From: Elioraea sp.
GTDB taxonomy: Bacteria; Pseudomonadota; Alphaproteobacteria; Acetobacterales; Acetobacteraceae
Length of the DNA: 64,000 bases
Reading direction: 5' to 3'
NCBI RefSeq assembly: GCF_022842375.1
Contig: NZ_JALHPR010000004.1
Span: forward strand, 62,001-126,000
Part shown: positions 1-12,660 of the stretch, piece by piece
Numbering within the stretch: the first letter of the stretch is position 1
Layout of the letters: every line of letters begins with the position of its first letter
The notes under the pieces: model-generated
Seen by the model: only the letters and a program-made list of their open reading frames with translations
Database searches by the model: none
Told to the model about the DNA's origin: nothing
Translations under genes and position numbers: made by a program

Positions 1-222
1 CACCGCCTGCATGTACGTCTTGTACTCGATCAGCTTCTCGGTGCCGCGGTGAAGCAGCCCGATATGCGGGTCGGCACGCTCCACCACCTCGCCGTCGAGC
101 TCAAGCACCAGGCGCAGCACGCCGTGCGCGGCCGGGTGCTGGGGCCCGAAATTCATCGTGTGGGTGCGGATCGGGGGCTTGCCCCCGGATACAGCCTCGG
201 TCGGCAGCGATCCGTCGGCCAT
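1..222 (-). CDS. nuoD: NADH-quinone oxidoreductase subunit D, N-terminal part
   Basis: This is the first 74 codons of the 49-kDa subunit of respiratory complex I, which lies in the peripheral arm next to the quinone site. The visible translation carries the family block [22 protein letters not shown] and then [12 protein letters not shown], which are near-diagnostic for NuoD. The ATG at 222 lies five bases after the nuoC stop, in the normal nuoA-B-C-D order. NuoC and NuoD are separate here, not fused as in enterobacteria. The rest of the gene lies beyond position 1, so completeness cannot be judged. Confidence 0.96.
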   Translation of the reverse strand, partial: MADGSLPTEAVSGGKPPIRTHTMNFGPQHPAAHGVLRLVLELDGEVVERADPHIGLLHRGTEKLIEYKTYMQAV

Positions 223-227
223 CGGCG

Positions 228-839
228 TCAGCCCCTGTTCGCCTTCTCGTCGCCGGGAAGCGTCGTCATGCCTTCCCAGGGCGAGAGGAAATCGAAGTTG
301 CGGAACTCCTGCGTCAACTTCACCGGCTCGTACACCACGCGCTTCTGCTCCTCGTCGTAGCGAAGCTCGACATGGCCGGTGAGCGGGAAGTCCTTGCGCA
401 GCGGATGCCCCTCGAACCCATAGTCGGTCAGCAGGCGGCGGAGGTCGGGGTTTCCCTCGAACGGGATGCCGTAGAGGTCCCATGCCTCGCGCTCGAACCA
501 GCCGGCAGCGGGGAACAGGGACACGACGGAGGGAACGGCGACACCTTCCGAAACCGGAACGACGACGCGGATGCGCGTGTTCGCCGCCGGTGCAAGCAGG
601 TGGTAGACGACGTCGAATCGCTCAGGCCGCTCGGGCCAGTCGACGCCGCAGAGGTCCATCAGCTGCACGAAGCCGAAGCGTGGATCGTCGCGCAGCGCCG
701 CCATCACGGCGATGAGTGCGGCCGGCGAGACGACGATCTCGCGCTCGCCCAGCGCCACGCCCTGTTCGAGGATTGCCGGGCCGAAGGCGTCGGCGAGGGC
801 TTCCGCCGTCGCGTCGATGGTGACCGTGTCATCGCTCAT
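228..839 (-). CDS. nuoC: NADH-quinone oxidoreductase subunit C
   Basis: A 203-residue 30-kDa subunit of complex I that helps bind NuoD and NuoB in the matrix-side arm. Recognisable family blocks are [21 protein letters not shown], the VVYHLL strand, and the C-terminal signature [20 protein letters not shown] followed by [19 protein letters not shown]. The ATG at 839 (MSDDTV) lies two bases after the nuoB stop. The open frame continues upstream into nuoB, but no homology supports a longer start. Length is normal for an alphaproteobacterial NuoC. Confidence 0.96.
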   Translation of the reverse strand: MSDDTVTIDATAEALADAFGPAILEQGVALGEREIVVSPAALIAVMAALRDDPRFGFVQLMDLCGVDWPERPERFDVVYHLLAPAANTRIRVVVPVSEGVAVPSVVSLFPAAGWFEREAWDLYGIPFEGNPDLRRLLTDYGFEGHPLRKDFPLTGHVELRYDEEQKRVVYEPVKLTQEFRNFDFLSPWEGMTTLPGDEKANRG

Positions 840-841
840 CG

Positions 842-1417
842 TCAGCGCCTCAGCACAGTGCCGGTGCGGCGGATCTTCTTCTGGAGCTGCATGATGCCGT
901 ACACCAGCGCCTCTGCCGTCGGCGGGCAGCCGGGAACGTAGATGTCGACCGGCACGATCCTGTCGCAACCGCGCACCACCGAGTAGGAGTAGTGGTAGTA
1001 GCCGCCGCCATTCGCGCAGCTGCCCATCGAGATCACCCAGCGCGGCTCCGGCATCTGGTCGTACACGCGGCGCAGCGCAGGCGCCATCTTGTTGGTCAGC
1101 GTGCCGGCGACGATCATCACGTCGGACTGGCGCGGCGACGCGCGCGGAATGATGCCGAACCGATCCAGGTCATAGCGGCTCATGTAGGCGTGGATCATCT
1201 CGACCGCGCAGCACGCAAGCCCGAACGTCATCGGCCAGAGGCTGCCCGTGCGCGCCCAGTTCACCAGCTTGTCGAGCTGGGCGACGACGAAGCCCTTTTC
1301 CTGCATCTGGCCCGTCACGTCACGCAGCAGCGCGTCCTGCGCGGGCCCGGGTTCCAGCGCCTCGCGGTTCCAGGCGATCGCCGGCTGGTTGGTGCCGGCC
1401 TGGGTCTGGAGGGTCAT
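842..1417 (-). CDS. nuoB: NADH-quinone oxidoreductase subunit B
   Basis: A 191-residue subunit carrying the terminal [4Fe-4S] cluster N2 of complex I, which passes electrons to quinone. The cluster-binding cysteines are visible: the adjacent pair in GLACCAVEM, the cysteine in MGSCANGGG, and the one in [11 protein letters not shown]. The ATG at 1417 is preceded by GGAGAAG at good spacing, so I prefer it to the 19-residue longer in-frame start. It sits 22 bases after nuoA and is co-transcribed with nuoA, nuoC and nuoD. Confidence 0.97.
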   Translation of the reverse strand: MTLQTQAGTNQPAIAWNREALEPGPAQDALLRDVTGQMQEKGFVVAQLDKLVNWARTGSLWPMTFGLACCAVEMIHAYMSRYDLDRFGIIPRASPRQSDVMIVAGTLTNKMAPALRRVYDQMPEPRWVISMGSCANGGGYYHYSYSVVRGCDRIVPVDIYVPGCPPTAEALVYGIMQLQKKIRRTGTVLRR

Positions 1418-1439
1418 GCTCGCTTCTCCGAAGCCGCGC

Positions 1440-1805
1440 TCACTCCCATTCGAGGGCGCCCTTCTTCCACTCATAGATGAAGCCGATCGTCAGCACGCCA
1501 AGGAACCCCATCATCGAACCGAAGCCGAGCCAGCCGATTTCGGCCAGGCTGATGGCCCAGGGGAACAGGAAGGCCACTTCGAGGTCGAAGATGATGAAAA
1601 GGATGGCGACGAGGTAGAACCGCACGTCGAACTTCCGGCGCGCATCGTCGAACGGCTCGAACCCGCACTCATAGGCCGAGAGCTTCACGGGGTCTGGCGC
1701 CTGGCGGGCAAGGATCAACGAGGCGCCGACCATCGCCAGCGCGATGGCGGCGGCGATCCCGATGAACACCAGGATCGGGAAGTACTCTGCCAGCATGGTT
1801 GGCAT
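1440..1805 (-). CDS. nuoA: NADH-quinone oxidoreductase subunit A
   Basis: A 121-residue membrane subunit at the junction of the arms of complex I, with three predicted transmembrane helices (about residues 8-32, 63-85, 92-113). The conserved loop [12 protein letters not shown] contains the Cys used in active/deactive studies of this subunit, and the [19 protein letters not shown] block is typical. The start at 1805 (MPTM) has GGAG eleven bases upstream; an ATG three codons later (1796) is an alternative. It heads the nuo operon, with 224 bases of leader region up to tRNA-Asp in which I see no clear promoter. Confidence 0.96.
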   Translation of the reverse strand: MPTMLAEYFPILVFIGIAAAIALAMVGASLILARQAPDPVKLSAYECGFEPFDDARRKFDVRFYLVAILFIIFDLEVAFLFPWAISLAEIGWLGFGSMMGFLGVLTIGFIYEWKKGALEWE

Positions 1806-2029
1806 CTGGGCACACGCTCCGTCCGGCCGGGGCTTGTCGCCCGGGCTCGCTGCGGTGCGACATTATCCGCGATCGTGTTGCGATTCCACCAAGCTTGATC
1901 GTTGGTCGCCATCGCGACGACAGCATGACACGATGCGGTGCGGTGGTTGTGCGCCGGTCTCTGCCGTGGCATGCCCGTACCATGAACCGGGACGTGCCGC
2001 GACGTCGACAGGCCAGGAAAGAGTGGAAA

Positions 2030-2106
<77 letters not shown>

Positions 2107-2186
2107 GCAAAGCGAAGCGGTCATAGGTCGCGCCCCCCGATCGTGTCAAGCATGCGCGGCGCGGTACCCGGCCTGAGGCGCTCGCC

Positions 2187-3032
2187 GTGACGGAGGGTGG
2201 CCACGGCCCCAACGAAGCGCCTCCAGGCGACCTCGTCCTCTACCTCGCACGGCGCCCGTCATGGACGGTTCGCCGTGAGGTCGGACGAATTGCCGCATCC
2301 CTGCCCAGCGGCTGGCGCATCGCGATCATCAGCTACAGGGACGAAGGACCCGCGACCGAACGTCGCGTGCTCGTCGGCGCGCGCAGCGTGCCCTGGCACA
2401 TCCATGACCGCACGACCATCCAGGCGCTTCCCTATCCCGGCAAGCTCAGGCCGCAGACGGCGGAAGGCTGGGGCATCATGCCCGGCAACCTCGACCTCCT
2501 GAACCTCCTGGCGTGGCGCCAGGAGCCGCCCTTCTCGAACCTGTGGGTGATCGAGGATGACGTGCGGTTCACGGGACGATGGTCAGCACTGTTCGCGCGA
2601 CTCGGCGCGGTGGAGGCAGACGTTCTCAGCGTCGGCCGGCGTACCCTGGTGAGTGAGCCTGGCTGGTTCTGGTGGTCCTCCCTCCGCGACCCGGACGGCA
2701 ACGTCTTTTCCGACCCAGGGCTGGTCTCGACCTTCCTGCCGTTCCACCGCATCAGCGCGCAGGCCATCGCCGTCATCGATGCTGCCTACCGCGCCGGGTG
2801 GGCGGGGCATCACGAGGTGACCTGGCCCACGCTTGCACTCCGCGCCGGGCTCACGATCGCCGATATCCAGTCGCTTCCCGGAAAGCCGGTCTGCACCAAG
2901 GAGAGTTTCCGCTACCGCCCGCCGATGGAGGGGCCGGGGGACGAGCCCGACATGCTGTGGCATCCCGTGAAGCCGCCGTCGCGGCGGGTGCGGCTGACCA
3001 ACGCCGCGCGACGCCTCGTCGGAGCGGGATAG
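2187..3032 (+). CDS. glycosyltransferase-like protein of unknown specificity
   Basis: A 281-residue soluble protein with no signal peptide or membrane helix. I do not recognise the exact family. The stretch WVIEDDVRFTG (E123-D124-D125) resembles the metal-binding acidic motif of GT-A glycosyltransferases, set after a hydrophobic strand. A later HHEVTWPTLALRAG block and a Trp-rich GWFWWSSL patch resemble acceptor-side regions of poorly described glycosyltransferase-like families. The GTG start at 2187 has GAGGCG upstream. It is a lone plus-strand gene between tRNA-Asp and tRNA-Val, both minus, so its place suggests an insertion between two tRNA genes. Function is inferred only from the motif. 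Confidence 0.6.
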   Translation: MTEGGHGPNEAPPGDLVLYLARRPSWTVRREVGRIAASLPSGWRIAIISYRDEGPATERRVLVGARSVPWHIHDRTTIQALPYPGKLRPQTAEGWGIMPGNLDLLNLLAWRQEPPFSNLWVIEDDVRFTGRWSALFARLGAVEADVLSVGRRTLVSEPGWFWWSSLRDPDGNVFSDPGLVSTFLPFHRISAQAIAVIDAAYRAGWAGHHEVTWPTLALRAGLTIADIQSLPGKPVCTKESFRYRPPMEGPGDEPDMLWHPVKPPSRRVRLTNAARRLVGAG

Positions 3033-3053
3033 GGCCGCATTCGGCTCATGCGC

Positions 3054-3128
3054 TGGTGGGCGATGACGGGATCGAACCGCCGACATCCTCGGTGTAAACG
3101 AGGCGCTCTACCGCTGAGCTAATCGCCC
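3054..3128 (-). tRNA. tRNA-Val (anticodon TAC)
   Basis: On the minus strand a 75-nt tRNA begins GGGCGAT. The D-arm is TAGCTCAGCGGTAGAGC, the anticodon stem CTCGT/ACGAG (within CCTCGTTTACACCGAGG) carries TAC, and the T-loop is GGTTCGATCCC. It ends with ATCGCCC, discriminator A and an encoded CCA (3054-3056). Acceptor pairing is perfect. It follows hup on the same strand, a common alphaproteobacterial arrangement. Confidence 0.97.
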
Positions 3129-3265
3129 GCGTGAGACATAGGGCAGATCGCGCGCGGATGGAATCGGCAAGAGCGCAACGCGAACCGCCGACGGCATCCG
3201 GGGCGAACGCCACACGCGAACCAGAGATGGAACCAGAACAGGGACCCGGAGATGGATCCGGAAAG

Positions 3266-3300
3266 GGAAAGGGCCGAGGCGTTGCCACCCCGGCCCTTCC
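3266..3300 (-). terminator. hairpin terminator after hup
   Basis: Reading the minus strand, GGAAGGGCCG (3291-3300) can pair with CGGCCCTTTCC (3266-3276) around a short loop, 23 bases after the hup stop. There is no long U-tract, which is common in GC-rich genomes. It separates hup from the tRNA-Val gene downstream. Confidence 0.6.
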
Positions 3301-3322
3301 GATCACGCGATGGCAGCGGAAA

Positions 3323-3598
3323 TCAGTTCACCGCGTCCTTCAGCGCCTTGCCCGCCTTGAAGCGGACCGACGTGGACGAGGCGATCTTGATCTGCTCACC
3401 CGTGCGCGGGTTGCGGCCGACGCCCGCCTTGCGCTTGGACTTTGAGAAGGTGCCGAAGCCGACGAGGCGAACCTCGCCGTCCTTCTTCTTGAGCGCTGCG
3501 GTGATCGCATCGAACACCGCATCGAGCACCTCGGACGTCTTGGCCTTCGGCAGGTCGGTCTTGTCGGCGACGGCGGCCACCAGGTCGTTCTTGTTCAC
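3323..3598 (-). CDS. hup: DNA-binding protein HU
   Basis: A 91-residue nucleoid protein that bends DNA as a dimer. The N-terminal NKNDLVAAVADKTDLPK helix pair, the GFGTFSKSKRKA turn and the DNA-binding arm signature GRNPRTGEQIKI are all typical of HU beta subunits. The start is GTG at 3598, aligned with the usual HU N-terminus and preceded by AGAGGGC. The longer in-frame open stretch upstream has no homology to HU. It follows lon on the same strand, the classic lon-hup order, but with its own promoter and a terminator in between. Confidence 0.96.
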   Translation of the reverse strand: MNKNDLVAAVADKTDLPKAKTSEVLDAVFDAITAALKKKDGEVRLVGFGTFSKSKRKAGVGRNPRTGEQIKIASSTSVRFKAGKALKDAVN

Positions 3599-3688
3599 GG
3601 GATTGCCCTCTTTGACGTGACTGGAGCTGAAAGGATTGCGTGCCGCCTCGCCGCGGAGTTCCGCCACAGGGCTGCAACGCACGCGTGC

Positions 3689-3718
3689 ACTCTAGGCAGT
3701 GCGATTTTCCGCAGTCAA
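3689..3718 (-). promoter_or_regulatory. predicted sigma-70 promoter of hup
   Basis: On the minus strand TTGACT (3713-3718) and TAGAGT (3689-3694) are separated by 18 bases, about 90 bases upstream of the hup GTG. The -35 matches five of six consensus bases. Its place between the lon terminator and hup fits an independent promoter. Confidence 0.5.
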
Positions 3719-3829
3719 TGCGTCGCTGCCCGTTTTCCCCAAGGAATCCGTGCGTTTTCGGCCAACCCGCAACGAAACGCCCCGCCACCGCGCTTGACCA
3801 TGCCACCGACTCGGTGGCCCCCACGAAAT

Positions 3830-3855
3830 GGGGCGCCCCGTTGCCGGGGCGCCCC
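3830..3855 (-). terminator. strong hairpin terminator after lon
   Basis: A perfect ten-base arm GGGGCGCCCC (3830-3839) is repeated at 3846-3855. Each arm is itself self-complementary, and together they form a long stable stem with a six-base loop. It lies 27 bases after the lon stop and before hup. Confidence 0.7.
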
Positions 3856-3882
3856 TTCATGCATCACGCCGAGTCGCGGCGG

Positions 3883-6309
<2,427 letters not shown>

Positions 6310-6391
6310 GGGTTCTGGCTTCCTGTTCCGGCAGCCTCCGGGTCATGCACCATGCCCTGTCCCGAAGACCCCGATTGCGTTCTGGTCAAAT

Positions 6392-6440
6392 GAGGATGCG
6401 GCCCCGCTGATCAACCCCGATCGATCAACCCCGCATCCTC
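6392..6440. repeat. inverted repeat between clpX and lon
   Basis: GAGGATGCGG (6392-6401) and CCGCATCCTC (6431-6440) are perfect inverted arms. Between them the ten-mer GATCAACCCC occurs twice. It lies 64 bases after the clpX stop and upstream of lon, so it could be a clpX terminator or part of the lon leader. Confidence 0.5.
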
Positions 6441-6503
6441 GCCCCGGCATATCCGACAGGGCCCGGCGCGCATCCGCATGCAGCGGAAGGCGCGCGGGCT
6501 GGC

Positions 6504-7763
<1,260 letters not shown>

Positions 7764-7800
7764 GCTCGCTCCCGCGCTCGGTGCGGCGTCCAAGTGTGAC

Positions 7801-7829
7801 AGTCTACGCCCCATGAGGGGGGTGCACAA
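7801..7829 (-). promoter_or_regulatory. predicted promoter of clpX
   Basis: On the minus strand TTGTGC (7824-7829) and TAGACT (7801-7806) are separated by exactly 17 bases, 37 bases upstream of the clpX start. The match is moderate, so this is a prediction from spacing and position. Confidence 0.4.
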
Positions 7830-7958
7830 GCGAGCCGCCTCCCGGCATGCGCGCGTCCTGCCAGTGATCGTGCGTCCGATCCTGCTCCCGATCGGATCAG
7901 TGACCTGACCGGGGGCGCCGCCTCGGGCTGCACCGGCACGCGGGGCACGGAGACGAGG

Positions 7959-8603
7959 CTACTTCTTCTCCGCCTCGGGAACAGGCCGGCTGTCGACCAC
8001 CTGGTCGACGATGCCGAACTCCTTGGCTTCCTCGGCGGACATGAAGCGGTCACGCTCCAGCGTCTGCTCGACACGCTCGAGCGCCTGTCCGGTATGCTTG
8101 ACATAGATCTGGTTCAGTCGCGCCCGCACGGCGAGGATCTCGCGCGCCTGGATCTCGATGTCCGTCGCCTGGCCCTGCGCGCCGCCGGAGGGCTGGTGCA
8201 CCATCACCCGGCTGTTCGGCAGGCAGTAGCGCTTGCCGGGCGCACCGGCCGCCAGCAGCAGGCTGCCCATCGAGGCGGCCTGGCCAACGCACACCGTGCT
8301 CACGGGGCTGCGGATGTACTGCATCGTGTCGTAGATCGCGAGGCCCGACGTCACCACCCCGCCGGGGCTGTTGATGTAGAAGGCGATGTCCTTGTTGGGG
8401 TTCTCGCTCTCGAGGAACAGCAGCTGGGCGCAGATCAGGCTCGCGACGCCGTCATGCACGGCACCGGTGAGAAAAATGATCCGCTCCTTCAGCAGGCGGG
8501 AGTAGATGTCGAACGCACGCTCGCCGCGGGCGGTCTGCTCGACCACCATCGGCACCAGCGAATTCGCGTAGATCTCGACCGGGCTGCGCTCGGACATCGT
8601 CAC
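7959..8603 (-). CDS. clpP: ATP-dependent Clp protease proteolytic subunit ClpP
   Basis: A 214-residue serine protease that assembles into the tetradecameric barrel partnered by ClpX. The catalytic triad is present: S111 in GQAASMGS, H136 in MVHQPSGG, and D185 in LERDRF. The start is GTG at 8603 with AGGAAGG six bases upstream; an in-frame ATG two codons later (8597) is possible. It lies 45 bases after tig, giving the conserved tig-clpP-clpX order, so translation-linked folding and degradation genes sit together. Confidence 0.98.
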   Translation of the reverse strand: MTMSERSPVEIYANSLVPMVVEQTARGERAFDIYSRLLKERIIFLTGAVHDGVASLICAQLLFLESENPNKDIAFYINSPGGVVTSGLAIYDTMQYIRSPVSTVCVGQAASMGSLLLAAGAPGKRYCLPNSRVMVHQPSGGAQGQATDIEIQAREILAVRARLNQIYVKHTGQALERVEQTLERDRFMSAEEAKEFGIVDQVVDSRPVPEAEKK

Positions 8604-8648
8604 CGTGTTCCTTCCTCAGGCCATTGGCCTCACAAGACCAGGGCGGTA

Positions 8649-9974
8649 TCAGGCCGCCTCGGGATCCTTCGCGAGCTCCTCGGGCGTGACGGGCTTCTCG
8701 TCCACCTTCGCGAGCTCGAGCACGAAATCGATCGCCTTCTCCTCGAACAGCGGCGCCCGGAAGCGATCGATCGCCTGCGGGTTCTGCTGGTAGAACTCCA
8801 CCACTTTGCGCTCCTGGCCCGGGTAACGCTGCGCCTCTGCGATCACCGCGCGCTTGAGCTCATCATCACTCACCGACAGGTTGTTGGCCCTGCCCAGTTC
8901 CGCAAGGAGGAGGCCCAACCGCACGCGCCGTTCGGCGATCGCGCGGTACTCGCCCTTCAGCGTCTCGTCGTCCTTGCCCTTGTCGGCATCGTCGAGGCGG
9001 CCAGCCTTCAGGTCCTGCTCCACCCGCTCCCAGATGGCGCCGAACTCGCCATCCACCATGCCCTGCGGCACCGGGAAGGTCGCGAGCTCGGCCAGCCGGT
9101 CAAGCAGGGTGCGCTTGATGCGCATGCGCGACAGCTGATCGTACTCGCGCTGGATCGCGCCGCGGATCGCGTCCTTCAGCGCCACCAGCGTCTCGAACCC
9201 GTGCTTCGTGGCCAGCTCGTCATTCGGCTCCGCCGGCAGCGCCCGCTTCAGCGCCTTCGCCGTGACCGTGAAGGTCGCGGTCTTGCCGGCAAGGTCGGTC
9301 GCGACATAGTCGGGCGGGAAGCTCACGTCGTTGTCGCGCGTCTCGCCGGCGGAGAGGCCGAGCAGACCCTCGGTGAAGCCCGGCACGAAGCCCGGGCCGC
9401 CGACCTCGACCTCCATGTCGGTGGCAGAGCCGCCGCGGAAGGGCTTGCCGTCGATCTTGCCGACGAAATCGACCACCAGCAGGTCGCCGGCCACCGCGGG
9501 GCGAACCTCCTCGACAGGCTCCGAGCTGCGGTGCCGCTTGGCCAACTCGCCAAGCCGGTTCTCCACCTCCTCCTCGGCCGGGGTGGCAACGAGCTTCTCG
9601 ACCGTGATGGCGGCGAGGTCGGGCAGCGCGATCTCGGGCAGCACCTCGACATCGAGGTTGAACTCGAGGTCAGCGCCTTCCGACCAGTTCACGATCTCGA
9701 CCTTGGGCTGCAATGCCGGTTTGAGCCCGCGCTCGGTCACGAGCGTACGGGCTGCCTCGTCGAGGCTCTTCTCGAGCACCTCGCCCATGATGGAGCCGCC
9801 GAAGCGCTGCTTGACGATCGCGGCCGGCACCTTGCCGGGGCGGAAGCCCGGCAGGCGAAGCTCGCGCCCGATCTCGGCGAGCCGCGCATCGCGCCTGGCG
9901 GCAAGCGTCTCGGCCGGCAGCACCACCGCAAAGGCGCGCTTGAGACCCTCGGCTGATTTCTCGGTGACCTGCAT
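8649..9974 (-). CDS. tig: trigger factor (peptidyl-prolyl isomerase chaperone)
   Basis: A 441-residue ribosome-associated chaperone. The N-terminal ribosome-binding domain carries the signature GFRPGKVP (after ELRLP). The central FKBP-type isomerase domain follows (about 150-245, with VVDFVGKIDGKPF and the GFTEGLLG turn). The long helical C-terminal arms complete it. The start at 9974 (MQVTEK) matches the family; the frame extends upstream into the tRNA-Leu region but is not coding there. It lies first in tig-clpP-clpX. Confidence 0.97.
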   Translation of the reverse strand: MQVTEKSAEGLKRAFAVVLPAETLAARRDARLAEIGRELRLPGFRPGKVPAAIVKQRFGGSIMGEVLEKSLDEAARTLVTERGLKPALQPKVEIVNWSEGADLEFNLDVEVLPEIALPDLAAITVEKLVATPAEEEVENRLGELAKRHRSSEPVEEVRPAVAGDLLVVDFVGKIDGKPFRGGSATDMEVEVGGPGFVPGFTEGLLGLSAGETRDNDVSFPPDYVATDLAGKTATFTVTAKALKRALPAEPNDELATKHGFETLVALKDAIRGAIQREYDQLSRMRIKRTLLDRLAELATFPVPQGMVDGEFGAIWERVEQDLKAGRLDDADKGKDDETLKGEYRAIAERRVRLGLLLAELGRANNLSVSDDELKRAVIAEAQRYPGQERKVVEFYQQNPQAIDRFRAPLFEEKAIDFVLELAKVDEKPVTPEELAKDPEAA

Positions 9975-10028
9975 CGTCCGTCTGCTTTCCGTCTGCCGCT
10001 GCCCTGGCTGGGCGGCGTGAAATGAGCC

Positions 10029-10113
10029 TGGTGCGGGCGGAGGGATTTGAACCCCCACGACTTGCGTCACCGGAACCTAAATCCGGCGCGTCTGCCAGTT
10101 CCGCCACGCCCGC
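10029..10113 (-). tRNA. tRNA-Leu (anticodon TAG)
   Basis: A class II tRNA of 85 nt on the minus strand. The acceptor GCGGGCG pairs perfectly with CGCCCGC, the anticodon stem CCGGA/TCCGG carries TAG, and there is a long variable arm (TGACGCAAGTCG). The T-arm contains GGTTCAAATCC, and CCA is encoded (10029-10031). It lies 54 bases upstream of tig. Confidence 0.97.
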
Positions 10114-10222
10114 GACAGGCCAGTGCGGGGCGTTCCGCATGCACGACCGCCACGGTGCGGCGGAGCCGCCCGAGAGGGCGCGCATGTAGCCCCGATCGGT
10201 CATTGGTGCAACAGCCGCCCCC

Positions 10223-12634
10223 TCAGCCCAGCAGTGCCGCCGCGGCGGCGTCGAGGATCGCGTCGGTGTCGAGGCCATAGGCGCGGTAGAGGGCGGGGAT
10301 ATCGCCCGTCTGGCCGAACCGGTCCACCCCCAGCGCCTGCACACGCTGCCCCCGTACCGCGCCGAGCCAGGCGAGCGACGCCGGGTGGCCATCGAGCACC
10401 GTGACGAGCCCGGCGCGCGGGTCGAGCGGGGCCAGCAGCGTCTCGATATGTGCCGTCGCTGGCCCGCCAGTCCGCCGCGCACGCTCGGCCCTCAGCCAGT
10501 CGGCATGCAGCCGGTCGGGCGAGGTGACGGCGAGAAGCCCCAGCCCGGGAACCTCGTCGGCCAGTGCCGCGTGCGCAGCCTCCGCCTCCTCCGCCACAGG
10601 GCCTTCGTAGGCGATGGCGAGTTGTGCGCCTGGCGAGGGGGGAATGCGCCAATAGCCGCCAGCGATCACCGCGTCCTTCTCGGCGTCGGTCAAATTCCGC
10701 TCGGGCTGGGCGAGCGGGCGCGTCGAGAGCCGCAGCCACACGGACGACCCGCCCTCGGCCTGCATGTGCCGGAACGCCCAGGCCATGATGACGCCGAGCT
10801 CATCCACATGCGCGGGCTCGTAGAAGGCGAGGCGGTCCTGTCCGATGCCGATCAGCGGTGTGTAGATCGACTGGTGCTGCCCCCCCTCGGGCGCGAGCGT
10901 GATGCCCGATGGCGTCGAGACCAGCAGGAACCGCGCATCCTGATAGCAGCCATAGAACAGCGCATCGAGGCCGCGCTGGACGAAAGTGTCATACACCGTC
11001 CCGACAGGAATGAGCCGCACGCCGTTGAGATCATGGGAAAGACCTGCCGCAGCGAGCAGCAGGAACAGGTTCTGTTCGGCGATGCCAAGCTCGACATGCT
11101 GGCCATCGGGCGTCATCACCCATTTCTGGGCGGAAACGACCTTCTGGTCGCGGAACACGTCATTGCGGCGGTGGCGGCTGAACACGCCACGCCGGTTCAC
11201 CCAGGGCCCAAGGCTGGTGCTGACGGTCACGTCCGGGCTGGTGGTCAGGATGCGGGAGGCGAGCGGGGCAAGATCCCCCTGCCCGCGGCCGATCTCCGAC
11301 AGGATCTGGCCGAACGCCTCCTGGGTGGACATCTTCCGCCCCGGCGCGCGGCGCGGGGCCGGCAGCGCATCGGGCACCGGAATGGCGGCCGACACGCGCC
11401 GGCGCCCCCGCGTCTCTCCCTCGCCCGCCAGGGGCGCGGCGAAAGGCACCTGGCCGAGGAAGTGCTTCGCAGCCACGGTCGTCTCGGCGTCGAGGCCGGC
11501 GAATGGCTCCCACTCCTCGCCCGGTGCAATGCCGAGCTGCGCGCGGAAACCTTCCATCTGCTCGACGGTCATCAGGCCAGCATGATTGTCCTTGTGGCCG
11601 GCAAGCGGCAGCCCCATCCCCTTGATCGTGTAGGCGATGAAGGCGGTCGGGCGCGGTGCCGCGGCAGCCTGGCGCATGGCGGCGAGCACCGTCTCCATGT
11701 CGTGGCCGCCGAGATTGGTCATCAGCCCCGCGAGCACGTCGTCGCTCATCGGGTCGATCAGGGCGCGGATGCGCTGGTTGCGCCCAAGGTCGCCCGTGAT
11801 CGCCTCGCGCCAGGCAGCGCCGCCCTGGAAGGTGAGCGCGGAGTAGACCGAGTTCGGGCAGTCATCGATCCAGGCCCGGAGCGCCTCGCCGCCGGGCTGG
11901 GCGAAGGCAGCCTCGAGCTTCCGGCCATATTTCAGGGTCACGACATCCCAGCGCATGTCGCGGAACAGGCCCTCGATCCGGTGGAACAGCCTGTCTGGAA
12001 CAATGGAATCAAGGCTCTGACGGTTGTAGTCGATCAGCCACCACACATCCTGGATGTCGTGCTTCCAGCTCTCCAGCAGGGCCTCGTAGATGTTGCCCTC
12101 GTCGAGTTCGGCATCGCCCACCACCGCCACCATCCGGCCGGGGCGCGAGCCCACGGGCGTCATTCCCTTCAGCCTGACGTAGTCCTGGATCAGCGCGGCG
12201 AAGTTCGTGATCGCGACGCCAAGGCCGACGGAGCCTGTGGAGAAATCGACGTCGAGCCCGTCGCGCGTGCGGCTGGGGTAAGGCTGCGTGCCGCCGAACG
12301 CACGGAAGCTCTCGAGCCGTTCCCGCGTCGTACGCCCCAGCAGGTACTGGATGGCGTGGAACACCGGCCCCGCATGCGGCTTCACCGCGACGCGGTCCTC
12401 GGGCTTGAGGATGTCGAGGTAGAGCGCCGTCATCATGGTGGCGACCGAGGCGCAGGAGGCTTGGTGGCCGCCGACCTTCAACCCGTCGCGCGAGGGGCGG
12501 ACGTGGTTGGCGTGATGGATCGTCCAGGACGCGAGCCAGAGGATGCGCTGTTCGAGGCGCCGCAGCATCGCCAGGTGCGCCGCATCCTCGGCGGGCGTTG
12601 CCGCCGCACGGCCAACGATGCCTTCCGGTGCCAT
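10223..12634 (-). CDS. pyruvate dehydrogenase E1 / transketolase-like thiamine enzyme
   Basis: An 803-residue thiamine-diphosphate enzyme of the homodimeric E1 (AceE)/transketolase type. The ThDP motif is GDAELDEGN at 173-181, followed by NRQSLD. HHANHVRPSRDG and KVGGHQAS near the N-terminus, and GIAEQNLFLLLAAAG plus a transketolase C-terminal domain, complete the three-domain layout. It is slightly shorter than E. coli AceE (887). No E2 or E3 gene is adjacent, so whether it decarboxylates pyruvate or another 2-oxo acid is open. The ATG at 12634 has AAGGA upstream. The next gene upstream on this strand is malonyl-CoA decarboxylase, 26 bases away, suggesting one operon. Confidence 0.85.
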   Translation of the reverse strand: MAPEGIVGRAAATPAEDAAHLAMLRRLEQRILWLASWTIHHANHVRPSRDGLKVGGHQASCASVATMMTALYLDILKPEDRVAVKPHAGPVFHAIQYLLGRTTRERLESFRAFGGTQPYPSRTRDGLDVDFSTGSVGLGVAITNFAALIQDYVRLKGMTPVGSRPGRMVAVVGDAELDEGNIYEALLESWKHDIQDVWWLIDYNRQSLDSIVPDRLFHRIEGLFRDMRWDVVTLKYGRKLEAAFAQPGGEALRAWIDDCPNSVYSALTFQGGAAWREAITGDLGRNQRIRALIDPMSDDVLAGLMTNLGGHDMETVLAAMRQAAAAPRPTAFIAYTIKGMGLPLAGHKDNHAGLMTVEQMEGFRAQLGIAPGEEWEPFAGLDAETTVAAKHFLGQVPFAAPLAGEGETRGRRRVSAAIPVPDALPAPRRAPGRKMSTQEAFGQILSEIGRGQGDLAPLASRILTTSPDVTVSTSLGPWVNRRGVFSRHRRNDVFRDQKVVSAQKWVMTPDGQHVELGIAEQNLFLLLAAAGLSHDLNGVRLIPVGTVYDTFVQRGLDALFYGCYQDARFLLVSTPSGITLAPEGGQHQSIYTPLIGIGQDRLAFYEPAHVDELGVIMAWAFRHMQAEGGSSVWLRLSTRPLAQPERNLTDAEKDAVIAGGYWRIPPSPGAQLAIAYEGPVAEEAEAAHAALADEVPGLGLLAVTSPDRLHADWLRAERARRTGGPATAHIETLLAPLDPRAGLVTVLDGHPASLAWLGAVRGQRVQALGVDRFGQTGDIPALYRAYGLDTDAILDAAAAALLG

Positions 12635-12660
12635 TGTCGTTCCTTCCCGTCCCGCCTCGG

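Noticed and set aside
8094-9956. A 620-codon plus-strand frame opposite clpP and tig
   Set aside because: Antisense to two conserved genes with clear motifs; not a gene.
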